Shown: positions 11,255 through 21,865 of the stretch, in pieces
Layout: each line of letters starts with the position of its first letter
How positions within the stretch are numbered: position 1 is the first letter of the stretch
Assembly: GCA_963575645.1 (NCBI GenBank)
Contig: OY754465.1
Location: 42,248,401-42,312,400 of the forward strand
Direction of reading: 5' to 3'
DNA from: Xanthostigma xanthostigma
Taxonomy: Eukaryota > Arthropoda > Insecta > Raphidioptera > Raphidiidae
DNA length: 64,000 nt
The notes under the pieces: generated by a model
Database searches by the model: none
Told to the model about the DNA's origin: nothing
What the model saw: the letters and a program-made list of their open reading frames with translations, nothing else
Program-made: the position numbers and the translations under genes

Positions 11255-11971
11255 TCTATACAAATATATAAAGCTGAAGAGTTTGTTTGTTTGTTTGAAC
11301 GCGCTAATCTCAGAAACTACTGGTTCGATTTGAAAATTTTTTTTTTGTTGAATAGCCCATTTATCGAGAAAGGCTATAGGCTATATAATATTACGCTACG
11401 AACAATTAGAGCGGAGCATCAATGAAAAATGTTGCAAGATGCAACTCAAAATTAGTCTGTCCGACAAATATTACGCCTTAACTAAATATTACAATATTAG
11501 TGCGCCAAGTGTGCAAGTTCGGATAGCTCAATCGGTAGAGCGTAAGACTCTTAATGCCATGGTTTAGGGTTCAAGCCCCAAGTCGGCAAATTTATTTTTA
11601 TTTTTTTTTTCTACATTGCTTTCTTCTAAGAATTACATTTCAATTGTTTTTAATTTTTAAAACGACTAATTAAAATTAAATAAATCTAATTAATGCTCAT
11701 TTGAAAACTGTTACAACTATAGGCACTTATATAAAAATAATTTTCCTACAGTGTTTTCAATTAAATATTTATTATATTAAAAGAAATTTATTGCTTAAAA
11801 AAAGTATAAATACTGCTTTTTAACGACAAAAACTTTTGAACGATAACGCCGATCATTCTGAAGTTTGGACACAACATTCATCTCGGTAAACTAAGATGGA
11901 TGTGCGTACTCATGTCTCTTCCTTCCCCATTCGTTCTTTTGCACCCGGGTGAAACCGGGCGGGACCGCTAG
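11255..11971 (+). mobile_element. Non-autonomous Helitron, complete copy (717 bp)
   Basis: The 5' end is A|TC with TCTATACAAATATATAAAGC. The 3' end is a short hairpin (CCCGGGTGAAACCGGG) followed by CTAG|T, giving insertion between A and T as Helitrons do. The interior has TTGAACGCGCTAATCTC, the tRNA-Lys-like segment (11517-11588) and an AT-rich part shared with copy 1. No Rep/helicase gene is present, so it would depend on an autonomous relative. Confidence 0.85.
11517..11588 (+). tRNA. tRNA-Lys(CTT)-like pseudogene inside Helitron copy 2
   Basis: It aligns base for base with 4996-5067: GGATAGCTCAATCGGTAGAG, the same CTT anticodon loop and the same unpaired anticodon stem strands. The acceptor start is GTTCGGA and the 3' strand GTCGGCA, so the acceptor stem is also broken. 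T runs follow. The shared position within the element shows it was captured before the two copies separated. Confidence 0.65.
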
Positions 11972-12055
11972 TTACTTAATATATACGATGTTTCCATATT
12001 TATTTTTTAATATATTCGTATCTATAAAAGACAACACATAAATTAGTTAACTTAA

Positions 12056-12455
12056 GAGTATTCCTCCCTGCAAATTCCCCCTGCACCCTTCATCTCAAAT
12101 CTTTTCCCCTCGCCTAAAAACGGTTTGCGCTCTCCCGACGCTATTTTTAAAGCTAGAGGGTTCTGGTAAACGCCAAATGAAAGACAAAGAATCAGACTAC
12201 AGATCTTTCAGGCGAATTTTTTGAAAAACAGTTTCGCCTACGTGTGAAATATTACGTAACTTATTATTTTTTTCAAAAGGTTGTAAGTTTTTTCAGGAAT
12301 TTTTTTTCAAAAAATTCGCCTGAAGGATCTGTAGTCTGATTCTTTGTCTTTCATTTGGCGTTTACCAGAACCTTCTAGCTTTAAAAATAGCGTCAGGAGA
12401 GCGCGAACCGTTTTTAGGCGAGGGGAATAGATTTGAGATGAAGGGTCGAATACTC
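12056..12455. mobile_element. TTAA-flanked foldback MITE, copy 1
   Basis: Arms of about 170 bp begin GAGTATTC next to TTAA (12052-12055) and end GAATACTC before TTAA (12456-12459). They contain CTTTTCCCCTCGCCTAAAAA, CTATTTTTAAAGCTAGA and AATCAGACTACAGATC. Flanks outside TTAA differ among the three copies (12.1, 14.0 and 62.3 kb), so TTAA is probably the target duplication, as with piggyBac. The tips lack the usual piggyBac CCY start, so the superfamily is tentative. The right arm has a small deletion near 12447. Confidence 0.75.
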
Positions 12456-12785
12456 TTAAAGAATGAACTGAACATTATCAGCAATATGCTGAAATTTTTC
12501 TTTATTGTGTGAGCGAGATAAAATACATCGGTTATCAGCATCTGTGAACGTCATTGGTGTACGTCTGAATCGCTGCGAATGCTATTGGTCCGAGCCCAAT
12601 TAGAAGACACTACCGCTGCCATCTCCTTCTCCTGAGCGCCACTTCTTCTTGCATAGTTGCGGAGCTAATGGTTTATGCCAGTGGTTTTAACCCTAGGGAC
12701 TATGCTCCTCGCACTGCTCCTCGCTCTGCTCATCGCGTTGCCGCGATGTTGCTCTAAGCGGCCACACACTGTTCTACTCGAGCTA
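12456..12785. other. Locally GC-rich sequence, unassigned
   Basis: It contains CGCTGCCATCTCC, GGCCACACACTG and repeated GCTCCTCGC/GCTCTGCTC. CAGTGGTTTTAACCC (about 12678) looks like a hAT tip, but no partner was found. The short frame at 12675-12872 crosses a transposon boundary and is not a gene. Confidence 0.35.
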
Positions 12786-12793
12786 CTCATATT

Positions 12794-13281
12794 CAGAGGC
12801 GGCCTTACCCATTGCAAGGCTCCGGGTGGCAGGTCTTTGCGAGACGCTTTGGCCTTCGTGAAAATTATGTGATGCGAAAGTAGGTCTGAATTAAGTTGTG
12901 AATTATATCAGACAACACTGCGGCTGCCCTGATTGTTAGGCCCGACAGCGGCATTTAATTTTTTCTTAAATATAGCCTAAAAATCAAGACAGCCGCAGTG
13001 TTGTCTGATATAATTCACAACTTAATTGTTGTGAATATGCTGTGGACTACGGGAGGTAAAAATCACTATTTATCTAATAATCCGTCCACCAAAACTCAAA
13101 ACAATCTTGAACTTTTAATTTACCGTTATGTTATAACCTTAATAAATAATTAAGGATCAAAGTCAAAAGTTTTAAATAAAAAAATGTAGTTAAAAAAATC
13201 TATATTTTTTAAAATTTGCTCGGGTTGTTGCGCGAGGCCCCGGGCGATTGGCCTGTTCGCCACCCCCTAAGGCCGCCGCTG
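12794..13281. mobile_element. 488-bp non-autonomous hAT element
   Basis: CAGAGGCGGCCTTA at the left and TAAGGCCGCCGCTG at the right are inverted ends. Identical 8-mers CTCATATT flank it (12786-12793 and 13282-13289), the hallmark of hAT insertion. The interior holds a separate foldback (12889-13028) and no transposase. Confidence 0.85.
12889..13028. repeat. Foldback within the 488-bp hAT element
   Basis: Arms of about 48 bp run from GAATTAAGTTGTGAATTATA to GGCTG..CTGATT and return as AATCAAGACAGCCGCAGTGT and onward to 13028, around a loop of about 40 bp. It would form a strong hairpin. No target duplication was identified. Confidence 0.65.
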
Positions 13282-13289
13282 CTCATATT

Positions 13290-13951
13290 CGTGCTCTATT
13301 CCCGGTCCTTTGACTCGCGCACAAAAAACCGACATTTGAGGGAGCACTGGGCATGACGAGCAGCATGATGTGCGGCATGGCGAGTAATGCGGCCACACTA
13401 CGTTCCTGCCTCCTTTCCTCGCCACTTCCCATGCCACTCGTCGAGTGTGTGGCAGTAGCAAGGTCGCAGAATACGGCGTTGGTAAAATCAAAATGTCAAA
13501 GGCAAGTGTCGCTTCTGTGGTCTCTCTTCTGTGACCGCATCTAGTGTTGACTGTTGAGCAGGGTGCGTGTGTATACATTTATTCCTCCTTGGTAGCGTAA
13601 AAACAGATCACACAAGAGACAGCCGACTGCCGAGCCAAGACAATTCCCGTTTTCTTTGTCAGACGACACAGCGGAATACACATTCCTCTATCTTTCTGAT
13701 AGCGGCGTGACCTACGAAATCACGTTCATCGCTCGCTAACTTTGCTGATTCTGTTCCGTCAGACCAATAAACAAACTCATTGAAAAGATGGTAGCAACGA
13801 CGTCAAATTGTATGAAAAAATCCGTTTCGGTACAATTTGTTTAACTGCGATACATGGATACATATAAATGTACATGTAACTAGCATAAAAGATATCGCGA
13901 TAGCGCCGCAGTAGAACAATAATTAAATCTTTCAGTTGCATTGGTTAGTTT
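13290..13951. other. GC-richer sequence, unassigned
   Basis: The two overlapping frames (13353-13544 plus, 13267-13578 minus) show no domain and one enters the hAT end. Base composition is higher in GC than the surroundings up to about 13640. It may be an older element or a degraded host sequence. Confidence 0.3.
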
Positions 13952-13955
13952 TTAA

Positions 13956-14366
13956 GAGTATTCGTCCCTGCAAATACCCCCTGCACCCTTCATCTCAAAT
14001 CTTTTCCCCTCGCCTAAAAACGGTTCGCGCTCTCCCGACGCTATTTTTAAAGCTAGAGGGTTCTGGTAAACGCCAAATGAAAGACAAAGAATCAGACTAC
14101 AGATCCTTCAGGCGAATTTTTTGAAAAACAGTTTCACCTACGTGTGAAATATTATTATTTTTTTCAAAAGGTTGTAAGTTTTTTCAGGATTTTTTTTTCA
14201 AAAAATTCGCCTGAAGGATCTGTAGTCTGATTCTTTGTCTTTCATTTGGCGTTTACCAGAACCCTCTAGCTTTGAAAATAGCGTTGGGAGAGCGCGAACC
14301 GTTTTTAGGCGAGGGGAAAAGATTTGAGATGAAGGGTGCAGGGGGTATTTACTGGGACGAATACTC
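13956..14366. mobile_element. TTAA-flanked foldback MITE, copy 2
   Basis: It has the same arms as the copies at 12056 and 62276, flanked by TTAA (13952-13955 and 14367-14370) with unrelated bases beyond. The arms are about 170 bp with few differences. It lies only about 1.5 kb from copy 1. Frames ending in a shared ...YRSFRRIF string on both strands are read-through of the arms, not genes. Confidence 0.8.
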
Positions 14367-14559
14367 TTAAAAGAAGCGGTAGCCATCATAAAAATGTTTA
14401 TAAACTCTATACGCCATGAGTGCGCTGTTGTCAAGTGTGAACACGCATTTCATAAAATACTTCGTTTGATACGTTTAATCAATAATTATTTTTTTCTCAT
14501 GATTTGCAACTGCGATAAAAAATAAAATTTTGAACAGAGTTTCTTAGATAGGTGACTGG

Positions 14560-14665
14560 CATCACTAAGTATATTATAAAACAAAGTCCCCCCCGCTCCG
14601 TCTCTCTGTTTGTTTGAACGCGATAAACTCAAAAACTACCGAACGGATTTTTGTACGATTTTCAC
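14560..14665 (+). mobile_element. Head of a Helitron-like repeat split by a hAT element
   Basis: AAAACAAAGTCCCCCCCCGC, TCTCTGTTTGTTTGAACGCG and CTACCGAACGGATTTTT are typical of insect Helitron-type heads. The sequence resumes at about 15520 with TTTTCACCAATGGAAGGG, so the 854-bp element landed inside it. Its true ends are not clear. Confidence 0.4.
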
Positions 14666-15519
14666 TAGGGAATGCAATACCGGGATACCTGGATCACGCA
14701 TACATTTTGCGGGACTAATCTCAGTCCTAAATTTTGCGGGATCCCGCTGGACTGGCGGGATTACAGAGAAGCGTGGTTCAGACGTGTTACTAGACGCGCG
14801 GCGGCTCGTGGACTGGCATTTGGCAAGCGAGCGATATTGTATAGGCGCTAATCGTGAGCTTACAAAATTAGAAAAACAGTTCTTCAAACAAATAAGTCTA
14901 AATTCAAAAATTTCCAGCTTTATATCTGTTGGTTCAATTTCCTGGCATTTATTCCGCCTCGCGCACCTCAATTTGATGGTTTGTTGGAGGCGGCTGTAAA
15001 GAGTTGTATAAGTATAATTTATGTCGAGTAAAAAAAAACTGCGTTGTTTACGTTTGAAGAAATGTATACACTCCAAGCAAAAAGCTTGTTTGAATTCGCG
15101 ACCCATAACTCCAATATCCGAAAATCCCTCTGACTTGAACGCCTTAACTCCTGGTCATTTTATTATGGGCGACTCACCCAGCGCTCTTTTGGCGCCAAAT
15201 CTTGCAGAAGTCAAAGAAAACCGGCTGTCCAGAAGGCAATACGTATACAGAAACATTTTTTGTTCAATTTTATGCCAATTTATGTCTTAATCTTTATGTC
15301 TAAAAGTGTTAATAAACAATAATATGTATCAAGAAACTTGTTTAACATAGATTAAAATTAAAACTATGAAAACGAGGTCTATTTGGTCTTTATTACGATT
15401 GAATTGAGAAGTCTAAGTCTACCCTGCTGGATCCCGCAAATACCTGAATCAAGCGGACTAAGATGGTTCAGTCCCGCAAATACCGGGATTAAAATTATCT
15501 TGCGGGATTGCATTTCCTA
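14666..15519 (+). mobile_element. 854-bp hAT element carrying a BEL/Pao integrase fragment
   Basis: The inverted tips are TAGGGAATGCAATACCGGG and CGGGATTGCATTTCCTA. Identical 8-mers ATTTTCAC flank it (14658-14665 and 15520-15527). Subterminal TTTGCGGGA and its inverse recur near both ends. The interior is not transposase but a decayed BEL/Pao integrase (14826-15285). Either the element captured retrotransposon sequence, or a Pao copy inserted and decayed there. Confidence 0.8.
14826..15285 (+). pseudogene. Decayed BEL/Pao retrotransposon integrase, C-terminal part
   Basis: Three frames must be joined, so it is broken. Block 1 (about 14832-14945) reads GANRELTKLEKQF, matching the region after the second catalytic Asp of Pao integrases. 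Block 2 (14951-15020, shifted frame) reads PPRAPQFDGLLEAAVKS, matching the block with the catalytic Glu (usual form PPxAPHFGGLWE). Block 3 (about 15090-15280) reads ACLNSRPITPISENPSDLN and then LTPGHFIMG, the conserved Pao tail, ending in NRLSRRQYV. Reverse transcriptase, protease and LTRs are absent. It lies wholly inside a hAT element. Confidence 0.8.
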
Positions 15520-15612
15520 ATTTTCACCAATGGAAGGGTTTAATTAGCACATTTCAAAAAAATATATATTGTTAGCTGTTGCTGTAACCTTAAAATAATT
15601 TAAATAAAAATT

Positions 15613-15870
15613 AAGTTCAAAAAGTAAAACCCGACTACCGAAAAGTATAAAACAAGAAAATATTCTCATCTGATGATAGCCGTAATCGTATGCCACCTAC
15701 TCTAACAACAATACATTTTAACAGTACTAAGCGATCATAAGCTGTAGGGCAAAGTGCATCACGCTATACATCTAGAGGGCGCCATATTACCATACGACCA
15801 TGGCTATTCTTAGATGAGAATATTTTCTTGTTTCATACTTTTCAGTAGTCGGGTTTTAATTTTTGAACTT
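15613..15870. mobile_element. 258-bp foldback MITE
   Basis: Arms of about 58 bp contain AAGTTCAAAAAGTAAAACCC, GACTACCGAAAAGTATAAAA and AAGAAAATATTCTCATCT and return inverted to AATTTTTGAACTT. The loop of about 140 bp is non-coding. The target duplication is not clear. Confidence 0.65.
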
Positions 15871-16628
15871 GATTTTTTTTGTGACTGTTAAAATTCGCTG
15901 AGCGCTCGTTATACTATAATGTCACACTGCGTCATACAATAATAATTCACGTACTTGATACAAAACGTACTACTATTTGGACAAAATATACCTATCTGTC
16001 GTCATATTTAAACAGAACTGTTTTCCGTTTCAATTTGTTGTTCATGTTTGATCGAGAGTGAGTATATGCAAACACAGTTAGAATTTGGTTGTTCGCTGTG
16101 AGAAGCATCTACATTTTAAACTGAAGCACAAGTCTAGTTATAGTCCAGTGAAACAAATCAAGTCGCTTATTATGTGTATAACAGTGGTGTCCCCATTGTA
16201 GGCATGGCATAACCATCCCATTTTATAACATCTCCAGTAGGCCGTTTGGGAGATCAGAAATCTTTTCTCTCCCCTTCAAGTCAACTCGAATGGGGTGGCA
16301 CAACAATATAACCTCATCCGGTTCTGACACTATACAAGATCGTGCGCTGTCCCTTTGCTTTGCTCTCCAACTCCCTACATAAATATTTTGTTTTTTTCTC
16401 TCTTTTTCTTCGAATGATAGAATTTTTTGCTATAATATAGATAACCGAGAAGTTTTATAGAATAATAATTTTGTTTATTCGTGCATACAGTAACTTTTAT
16501 GTGTGTTTATGTAAGTGCTATCTTTTTCTCTCTAAAAATATAGCTACATCACTTGTTTGTTAAAATAATATTGAGTTACTTTTTTATCAAAGATAATAAT
16601 AAAATAATTTTATGCACGGTTGGTAATT
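15871..16628. other. AT-rich sequence without recognised gene
   Basis: CAGTGGTGTCCCCA (about 16182) resembles a hAT tip, but no partner end was found. Nothing else could be supported. Confidence 0.4.
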
Positions 16629-16630
16629 TA

Positions 16631-16907
16631 CAGAGGCTGCCTCGTACCATCTGACCAATCAGCGTAAGCACAGGAATGACGTCAATATTAAAAATGTCAT
16701 TTATATTTAACTAAGACTATCAAATATCTTATCTATAAAAAAACAAATTATTGCAAATAATATCAATATTATGTATTTTGATTTCTTTCGCATTTGTTAA
16801 ACACTGCCACTAATATTTATAAACAGCCGTTGCCACGCAATAAATTGGCAAGTCCGCCGGATCACGTCACCACCTCACTACTATTCAACGAAATGCGGGA
16901 ACCTCTG
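16631..16907. mobile_element. 277-bp TA-flanked MITE
   Basis: The inverted tips CAGAGGCTGCC and GGGAACCTCTG are each bordered by TA (16629-16630 and 16908-16909), as in Tc1/mariner/pogo-type elements. No coding content is present. Confidence 0.55.
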
Positions 16908-17473
16908 TAATCAATTAACCTTGATTTTAAGTTTTATAGGATATGCAGAGTATATTTATGACGGATGATAAAATTTGGCTGTTTAATAAAACAGTTCAAA
17001 TTCATGTTTGGAGTATATGATGATGTTAATAATAGCTATTTAATAATAAAAATGCGCTTGTAATTTATTATAATATAAATTCGAAAACCGTAACATAAAC
17101 AAATTATTTTGCGGAATAGACATGACATGAATCTCATTGGTTAATAGTTAGATTATAGTAACATGCTATAAATAATGAGACTAAACAGTTACGTCATAAC
17201 ACAAAATATATAAAATAAAATATGCAGTTGACTTTAAGAGTAGCCTAGTATAGATAGAAAATATAATCAATTTAAAATCAGGTTTTCTTTAAATGACATT
17301 CGTATTTATATCTATTGTTCATTACATATTATATTTATTTTATCTATTGCTGATTTTATCATACAGTTGTTACTAGAAACCATTCTTCGGATAAAAACAC
17401 TTAACTTCTTTTTAGCTGACCTAAAAAAGATTATAATTTGTCACGTGTATATTTGTATAATTAGTCGCACGCA

Positions 17474-17868
17474 ATTGAGACGAAACACGGATGCATTCCC
17501 ATTATTTGGCATAGTTACTCATTTTTCGACGTATAGACATCCACTAACAATCTCCACTCACCCACGTAACAACTCACACCTATAATATATGTGATGGTAG
17601 GTGCAAAATCCGTTTTGGATAGGATTTGCATAAAATCCGTTTTTAGTTGTCCGCGTCGAGAAGGGAGTATAACTATGCGAAATTTCAAATTAATCGGGCG
17701 TATAGTTTTGGAGTACTCGTGATAAGTCAGTCGGTCAGTGAATGGCATTTCGTTTATATGTAGGTATATAGATACAAGCCGTTATCCGCGGTTTCGTAAA
17801 TGATTGAGACGAAACACGAATGCATTCCCATTATTTGGCATAGTTACTCCTTTCTCGACATAGACTAC
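17474..17868 (+). repeat. Direct repeat pair of about 65 bp
   Basis: ATTGAGACGAAACACG followed by TGCATTCCCATTATTTGGCA and TAGTTACTC occurs at 17474-17538 and again at 17803-17868 with few changes. The intervening 265 bp is unassigned. It could be a solo end pair of an unknown element or a local duplication. Confidence 0.6.
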
Positions 17869-18498
17869 CCTAATCAATTTCAAAATCGATGACATTCACG
17901 TAATCAACGTCTTGACAAACCTTGAAAATGACACCCATTTTAATTTTTAGACTATTTACCTCTTTTTACCTACTGAAGGATTGTTTTTGAAAAAGCATGA
18001 AACACGTGTTTATTTATTTGTTGACAGGAGTAATCCTGCACATTTTATCTTATATGATTTCTCCATGCAAATGTTGAACCCCCGTTACACCCTTTTAGGG
18101 GTTGAATTTTCAAAAATCTGTCCTTAACGGATGTTTACGTCATAATAACTATCTGTATGCCAAATTTCAGCTCAATCCGTCCAGTGGTTTGAGCTGTGCG
18201 TTGATAGATCAGTCAATCAGTCACGGTTTCCTTTTAAATTTTTAGATATTCAGCCAAAACTTTTCGAGGGGTTAACCGATTTGAAACTTATCGACGCCAT
18301 TTTGCTCAGAATCTTGACCCGAACAAGTTGAGAGAAAAAATTCTACCTATCCTTCTTATTGATTTCTCAACCATCTAACTCTCTTTCTCATTAAAATTTT
18401 TATATAATCCACTATGACCATTTTTTTTAAAGGAACAATTAAGACCGCTCATGTTAATGTTGCCATAAAGATTTTTTTTATGAATAGAATGAAAATAA
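17869..18498. other. Diverged insect repeat remnant
   Basis: TGCCAAATTTCAGCTCAATC and GAGCTGTGCGTTGATAGATC (18157-18212) are phrases that recur in insect transposon remnants. No boundaries or coding sequence could be defined. Confidence 0.35.
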
Positions 18499-19694
18499 AC
18501 GGTATAGCCGGATAGATATGGCGAGTTGGCCCCCCTATAGCAAGAAACTTATATTTTAATATCTACTTGATGTACGAACTCTTTTTATGTATGTGTTACC
18601 CCCGCACTCCCCTTTGACCTTGAGATATACAGCAAAAACCAGCCTACCTACGACTATCGTTCAAAGACTCATACCTATTTCAAAAACTAATTGAGCTAAC
18701 GAGGTAAAACCAACGCGAACTTTTAGGTAATCTTTAAGGTATGATTCCGAATGCGACCGCAGACTGCAGCGGCAGACCGCAGGCGGCAATACTGGTTCAG
18801 GAGCAGTAGTGCGGTCTGCAGTCGCGGCAAGCTACGACGGCAGGCCGACAGTGCCGCTGCGCTCCGAATGCATTTAATAGAAAAATTAGAAAAATATGGA
18901 TACCAGTACTGCTGTCTGCCGCTGCAGTCTGCGGTTTGCAGTCTGCGGTTTGCAGTCTGCGGTCGCATTCGGAATCATGCCTTTAAGAGCACATTTTATA
19001 TTTTTAACTCTTAAGCACGTAAAACGCACGAAATAACAAGCAGTGCAATAACAAGTACGAACTCGCTATCGCTCGTATAATTCCCGGCATCGCACCGTAT
19101 AAAATCAATATTTTATAATAGTTTATAATAGTTTATATTTTCATTCAATCTCTTCTAGCAATAATTTTAATTCATAAAATATTTATATATGGGTATCCTA
19201 TGTCAAGTTTGCATCCTTATATGATGTGATGCGCGTCAAAAAATTTTTTTTTCAAAGTGTTGCACCAACTTTTTTCTAACGCAATTTGTATGAGTAGTAG
19301 TGCATATCAAGTGCATAATATATTATTTCAGTGATTATAAGTCACAGAGAACACTGAAAAAATGAAAATTATATTTTTATTTATGTTTTAATAAATAATA
19401 ATGTGTGTAATTATTCGCAAAAATCAAAAAAAAAAAAGTAAAATGTGCTCTTACAGGCTATCTAAAATCTCGCGTTGGTTTTACCTCTTTAGCTTAATTA
19501 GTTTTCGAGACATGACTCTTTAAACGATAGTCGTAGGTAGGCTGGTTTTTGCTCTATATCTCAAGGTCAAAGGGGAGTGCGGGGGTAACACATATATAAA
19601 AAGAGTTCGTACATCAAGTAGATATTAATAAATAAGTTTCTATATAGGTTGCCATTTGGGGACCAACTCGCCATATCTATCCGGCTATACCCGT
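18499..19694. mobile_element. Large foldback element (~1.2 kb) split by a GC-rich MITE
   Basis: The left arm (18499-18737, resuming 18987-19005) and right arm (19437-19694) are inverted copies. They share TATAGCCGGATAGATATGGC, ATCTACTTGATGTACGAACT and AGCAAAAACCAGCCTACCTA. The left arm is interrupted exactly by the element at 18738-18981: AGAGCACATTTTA, which continues the arm after the insertion, matches TAAAATGTGCTCT in the right arm. No transposase was seen. Confidence 0.75.
18738..18981. mobile_element. 244-bp GC-rich MITE nested in the foldback arm
   Basis: The inverted ends are GGTATGATTCCGAATGCGAC and GTCGCATTCGGAATCATGCC, with a 5-bp direct repeat TTTAA at both sides (18733-18737 and 18982-18986). 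The right part has three GCAGTCTGCGG units. Frames on both strands are composition artefacts. Confidence 0.75.
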
Positions 19695-20586
19695 TGTTAT
19701 TTGTAGAGAATTTCTTTCAGTGAAAATACGTTCTCGAATTATTATAACTTGCACGCAAATATGTGATGTATACAACCTTCCTGTGACGTAGTATACTTTT
19801 TTCGATGATCGAACCACATTATGTAATTTTGAAGTATAACTCCAGTATGAGCGGCAAGCTCGCCGTCACTTCTGCCAACTTCACTTAGCACCAATGTACA
19901 TTATAATATGCACGCATACGAGGTCTGACTGTAAAGTAATGAGACGGGTTTTTTTTTAAGCTGGTAACATGTTTGAATGTTTAACTGACATACATGTGTC
20001 TATAATATATATACGGTTTCGCTCTCCCATTCAAATAAACATATTTTTTCGTACAAACCACATACCTGGCTAGTAGTAAAATTCGATATACGTATTATTT
20101 ATGGGGTTTCCTCACTCAAAGAATAAAAACCTTTATATACACACTTTAATCTATTATGTAAACATTATCAGTGAATTAAAAACACATGATAGGGCTCTGT
20201 AGTGTTCGTATGACGTATTTTTGGGCTATTTATGGGTCGCAATCGTTGCTTGACAAATATCATACCCTAACCTTGAAATGTAGTCATTGCAATACGTTGA
20301 TACCTACTGTTTTGTAGATAATTATAAAGAAATCGAGTATCAGTGAGTTAATTAGTTGCACTATTAAAATCACTTTGGGGCCTTTCGTACACCAAGTAGT
20401 TCTGATAAGTAATGACATAAAGACTAGTGACATCGTACTGTTTTTTAAGTTGATGGAGTCGTGGTTCTTGTTTTCGCTATATAGATATTGATGGAAATGT
20501 GACAGCGTTTAAAAAATACTGTAAGAAAAGATTTATAAAGGGCTACTCTTGATTTTTTCAGGTTTTTTAATCATATGATTTCAAAG
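19695..20586. other. AT-rich sequence without recognised gene
   Basis: No coding or repeat structure I could support. Confidence 0.4.
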
Positions 20587-20589
20587 TTA

Positions 20590-20856
20590 GAGGGGGCAGA
20601 TACCGCGTTTTACGCGCGTTTCTACGCTGGGCTCGGTGTGACGCCAGTTACAAACAGCGGTTGTGTTGTGGCTTGCATACCGTCGATGGAAACTCTCAAC
20701 GGACTCGCGCGTAGTACTGGACGCAGCAATTGGCACCCGAGTATCTCGACTCGCGCGGCGCTCGCGCGTAAGCATCTGGACGGGATATATGTAGCCCTAG
20801 TATCTCGGGTACGCGCGAGTGGACTCGCGCGTAAAACGTCTCATCTGGACACGGCC
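20590..20856. mobile_element. CpG-rich MITE with internal repeats
   Basis: The left end GGGGGCAGATACCGCGTTTT and right end AACGTCTCATCTGGACACGG are loosely inverted and flanked by TTA (20587-20589 and 20857-20859), which would fit a PIF/Harbinger-type target. CTCGCGCGTA occurs three times (about 20704, 20760 and 20825), two of the copies followed closely by CTGGAC. The CpG content contrasts with the AT-rich surroundings. Frames here are artefacts of low stop-codon density. Confidence 0.5.
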
Positions 20857-21865
20857 TTATACTCGAGAAATATTCACCTGAAAAGGCACTTAATTTCAAT
20901 TTACTAATGATTATATTTAATTAATAAATTGATAACGTTTTTTTTTGAATATTTTCTTATGCAACCTTATAAAAAATTTATATGAATGTATAGAAGAAAA
21001 AATGGAGATTACAAAAATAAAAGAAATAAAAAATACATGTTGCCATCTAAAAAGTTTGAATATACACTCCCGGCTGAGTTTTAAGTACAAAAAAATATAC
21101 CTGTGCAGTTTCCGGTAGTAAAAAACTATTTAAACTTTTTTTTATAACATAATAATTCATGCACTACTATTTTATCGGTGTTGCCGGCTTCCGTGAAAGA
21201 AACCGTGTCGCCACTTTAGTGCCAGACCTCGTAGGTGTGTATATGGCAGTAGTTGAGCGAGTCGAAGTTAAGGGCTGACTTGGGACAAAGACGACGGGGT
21301 TATTATTATTATCATCGTCATTTCTTCTCCGCACTCACATACATACATACATATCTACATGTTGTCATACATATGTCAGCAGTCTCACTTCAACTGACAC
21401 ATTCACATTCTATAAGTTACAGTTACCACTGGTTCTCTTATATCAGTAGTTAATTTTAAATTTGCATTTCTATGGTATGTGTAGCGTACACCACAAAATG
21501 TGTGTTTACAAGAGTTGATATGCGTACTTTACATGACATTTTTGCTATCGGGATGGCATGGGACCGTGGCAACTACATTTTGTTATGTTTCCATTTTCTG
21601 TTACCAGATGTCAGCGTGAAATGTGAAATTCGCATGGGTAATTTTAATCTCGGCGTCACATCCGGTGAATTAAGAATACACCTACACAGATTTTGATTTG
21701 TACCCATTAGATCAAGGGCTTAGCTGTAATTATGTTAAATTATAATACTTTAATTCCATTAAAACTTTTGGATAGACGGCAATTTTTCAATCGTATTATG
21801 ACTATAGACTATGAAGTCGTCATTAAAATTTTTATAAATACCTACAAGAAGTATAGAAAAAAAAA
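20857..21865. other. Mixed sequence without recognised gene
   Basis: Includes a TTA/TACA simple stretch (21300-21360). The open frame at 21472-21696 (74 codons) shows no known domain. Nothing else could be assigned. Confidence 0.35.

Noticed and set aside
14198..14434. Conserved-looking ORF (…YRSFRRIF) repeated at 13.9, 14.2 and 62.5 kb
   Set aside because: It is the arm of the TTAA foldback read in one frame. It appears on both strands and has no start or domain of its own.
15668..15690. CTGATGA at 15.7 kb as a third hammerhead
   Set aside because: No helix II and no GAAA strand at a suitable distance.
18723..19014. Two opposed ORFs rich in Arg/Gln/Thr at 18.7-19.0 kb
   Set aside because: Both are read-through of the GC-rich MITE and its GCAGTCTGCGG repeats.
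20575..20907. 110-codon ORF as a host exon
   Set aside because: It coincides with a CpG-rich MITE with internal CTCGCGCGTA repeats, and both strands are open.
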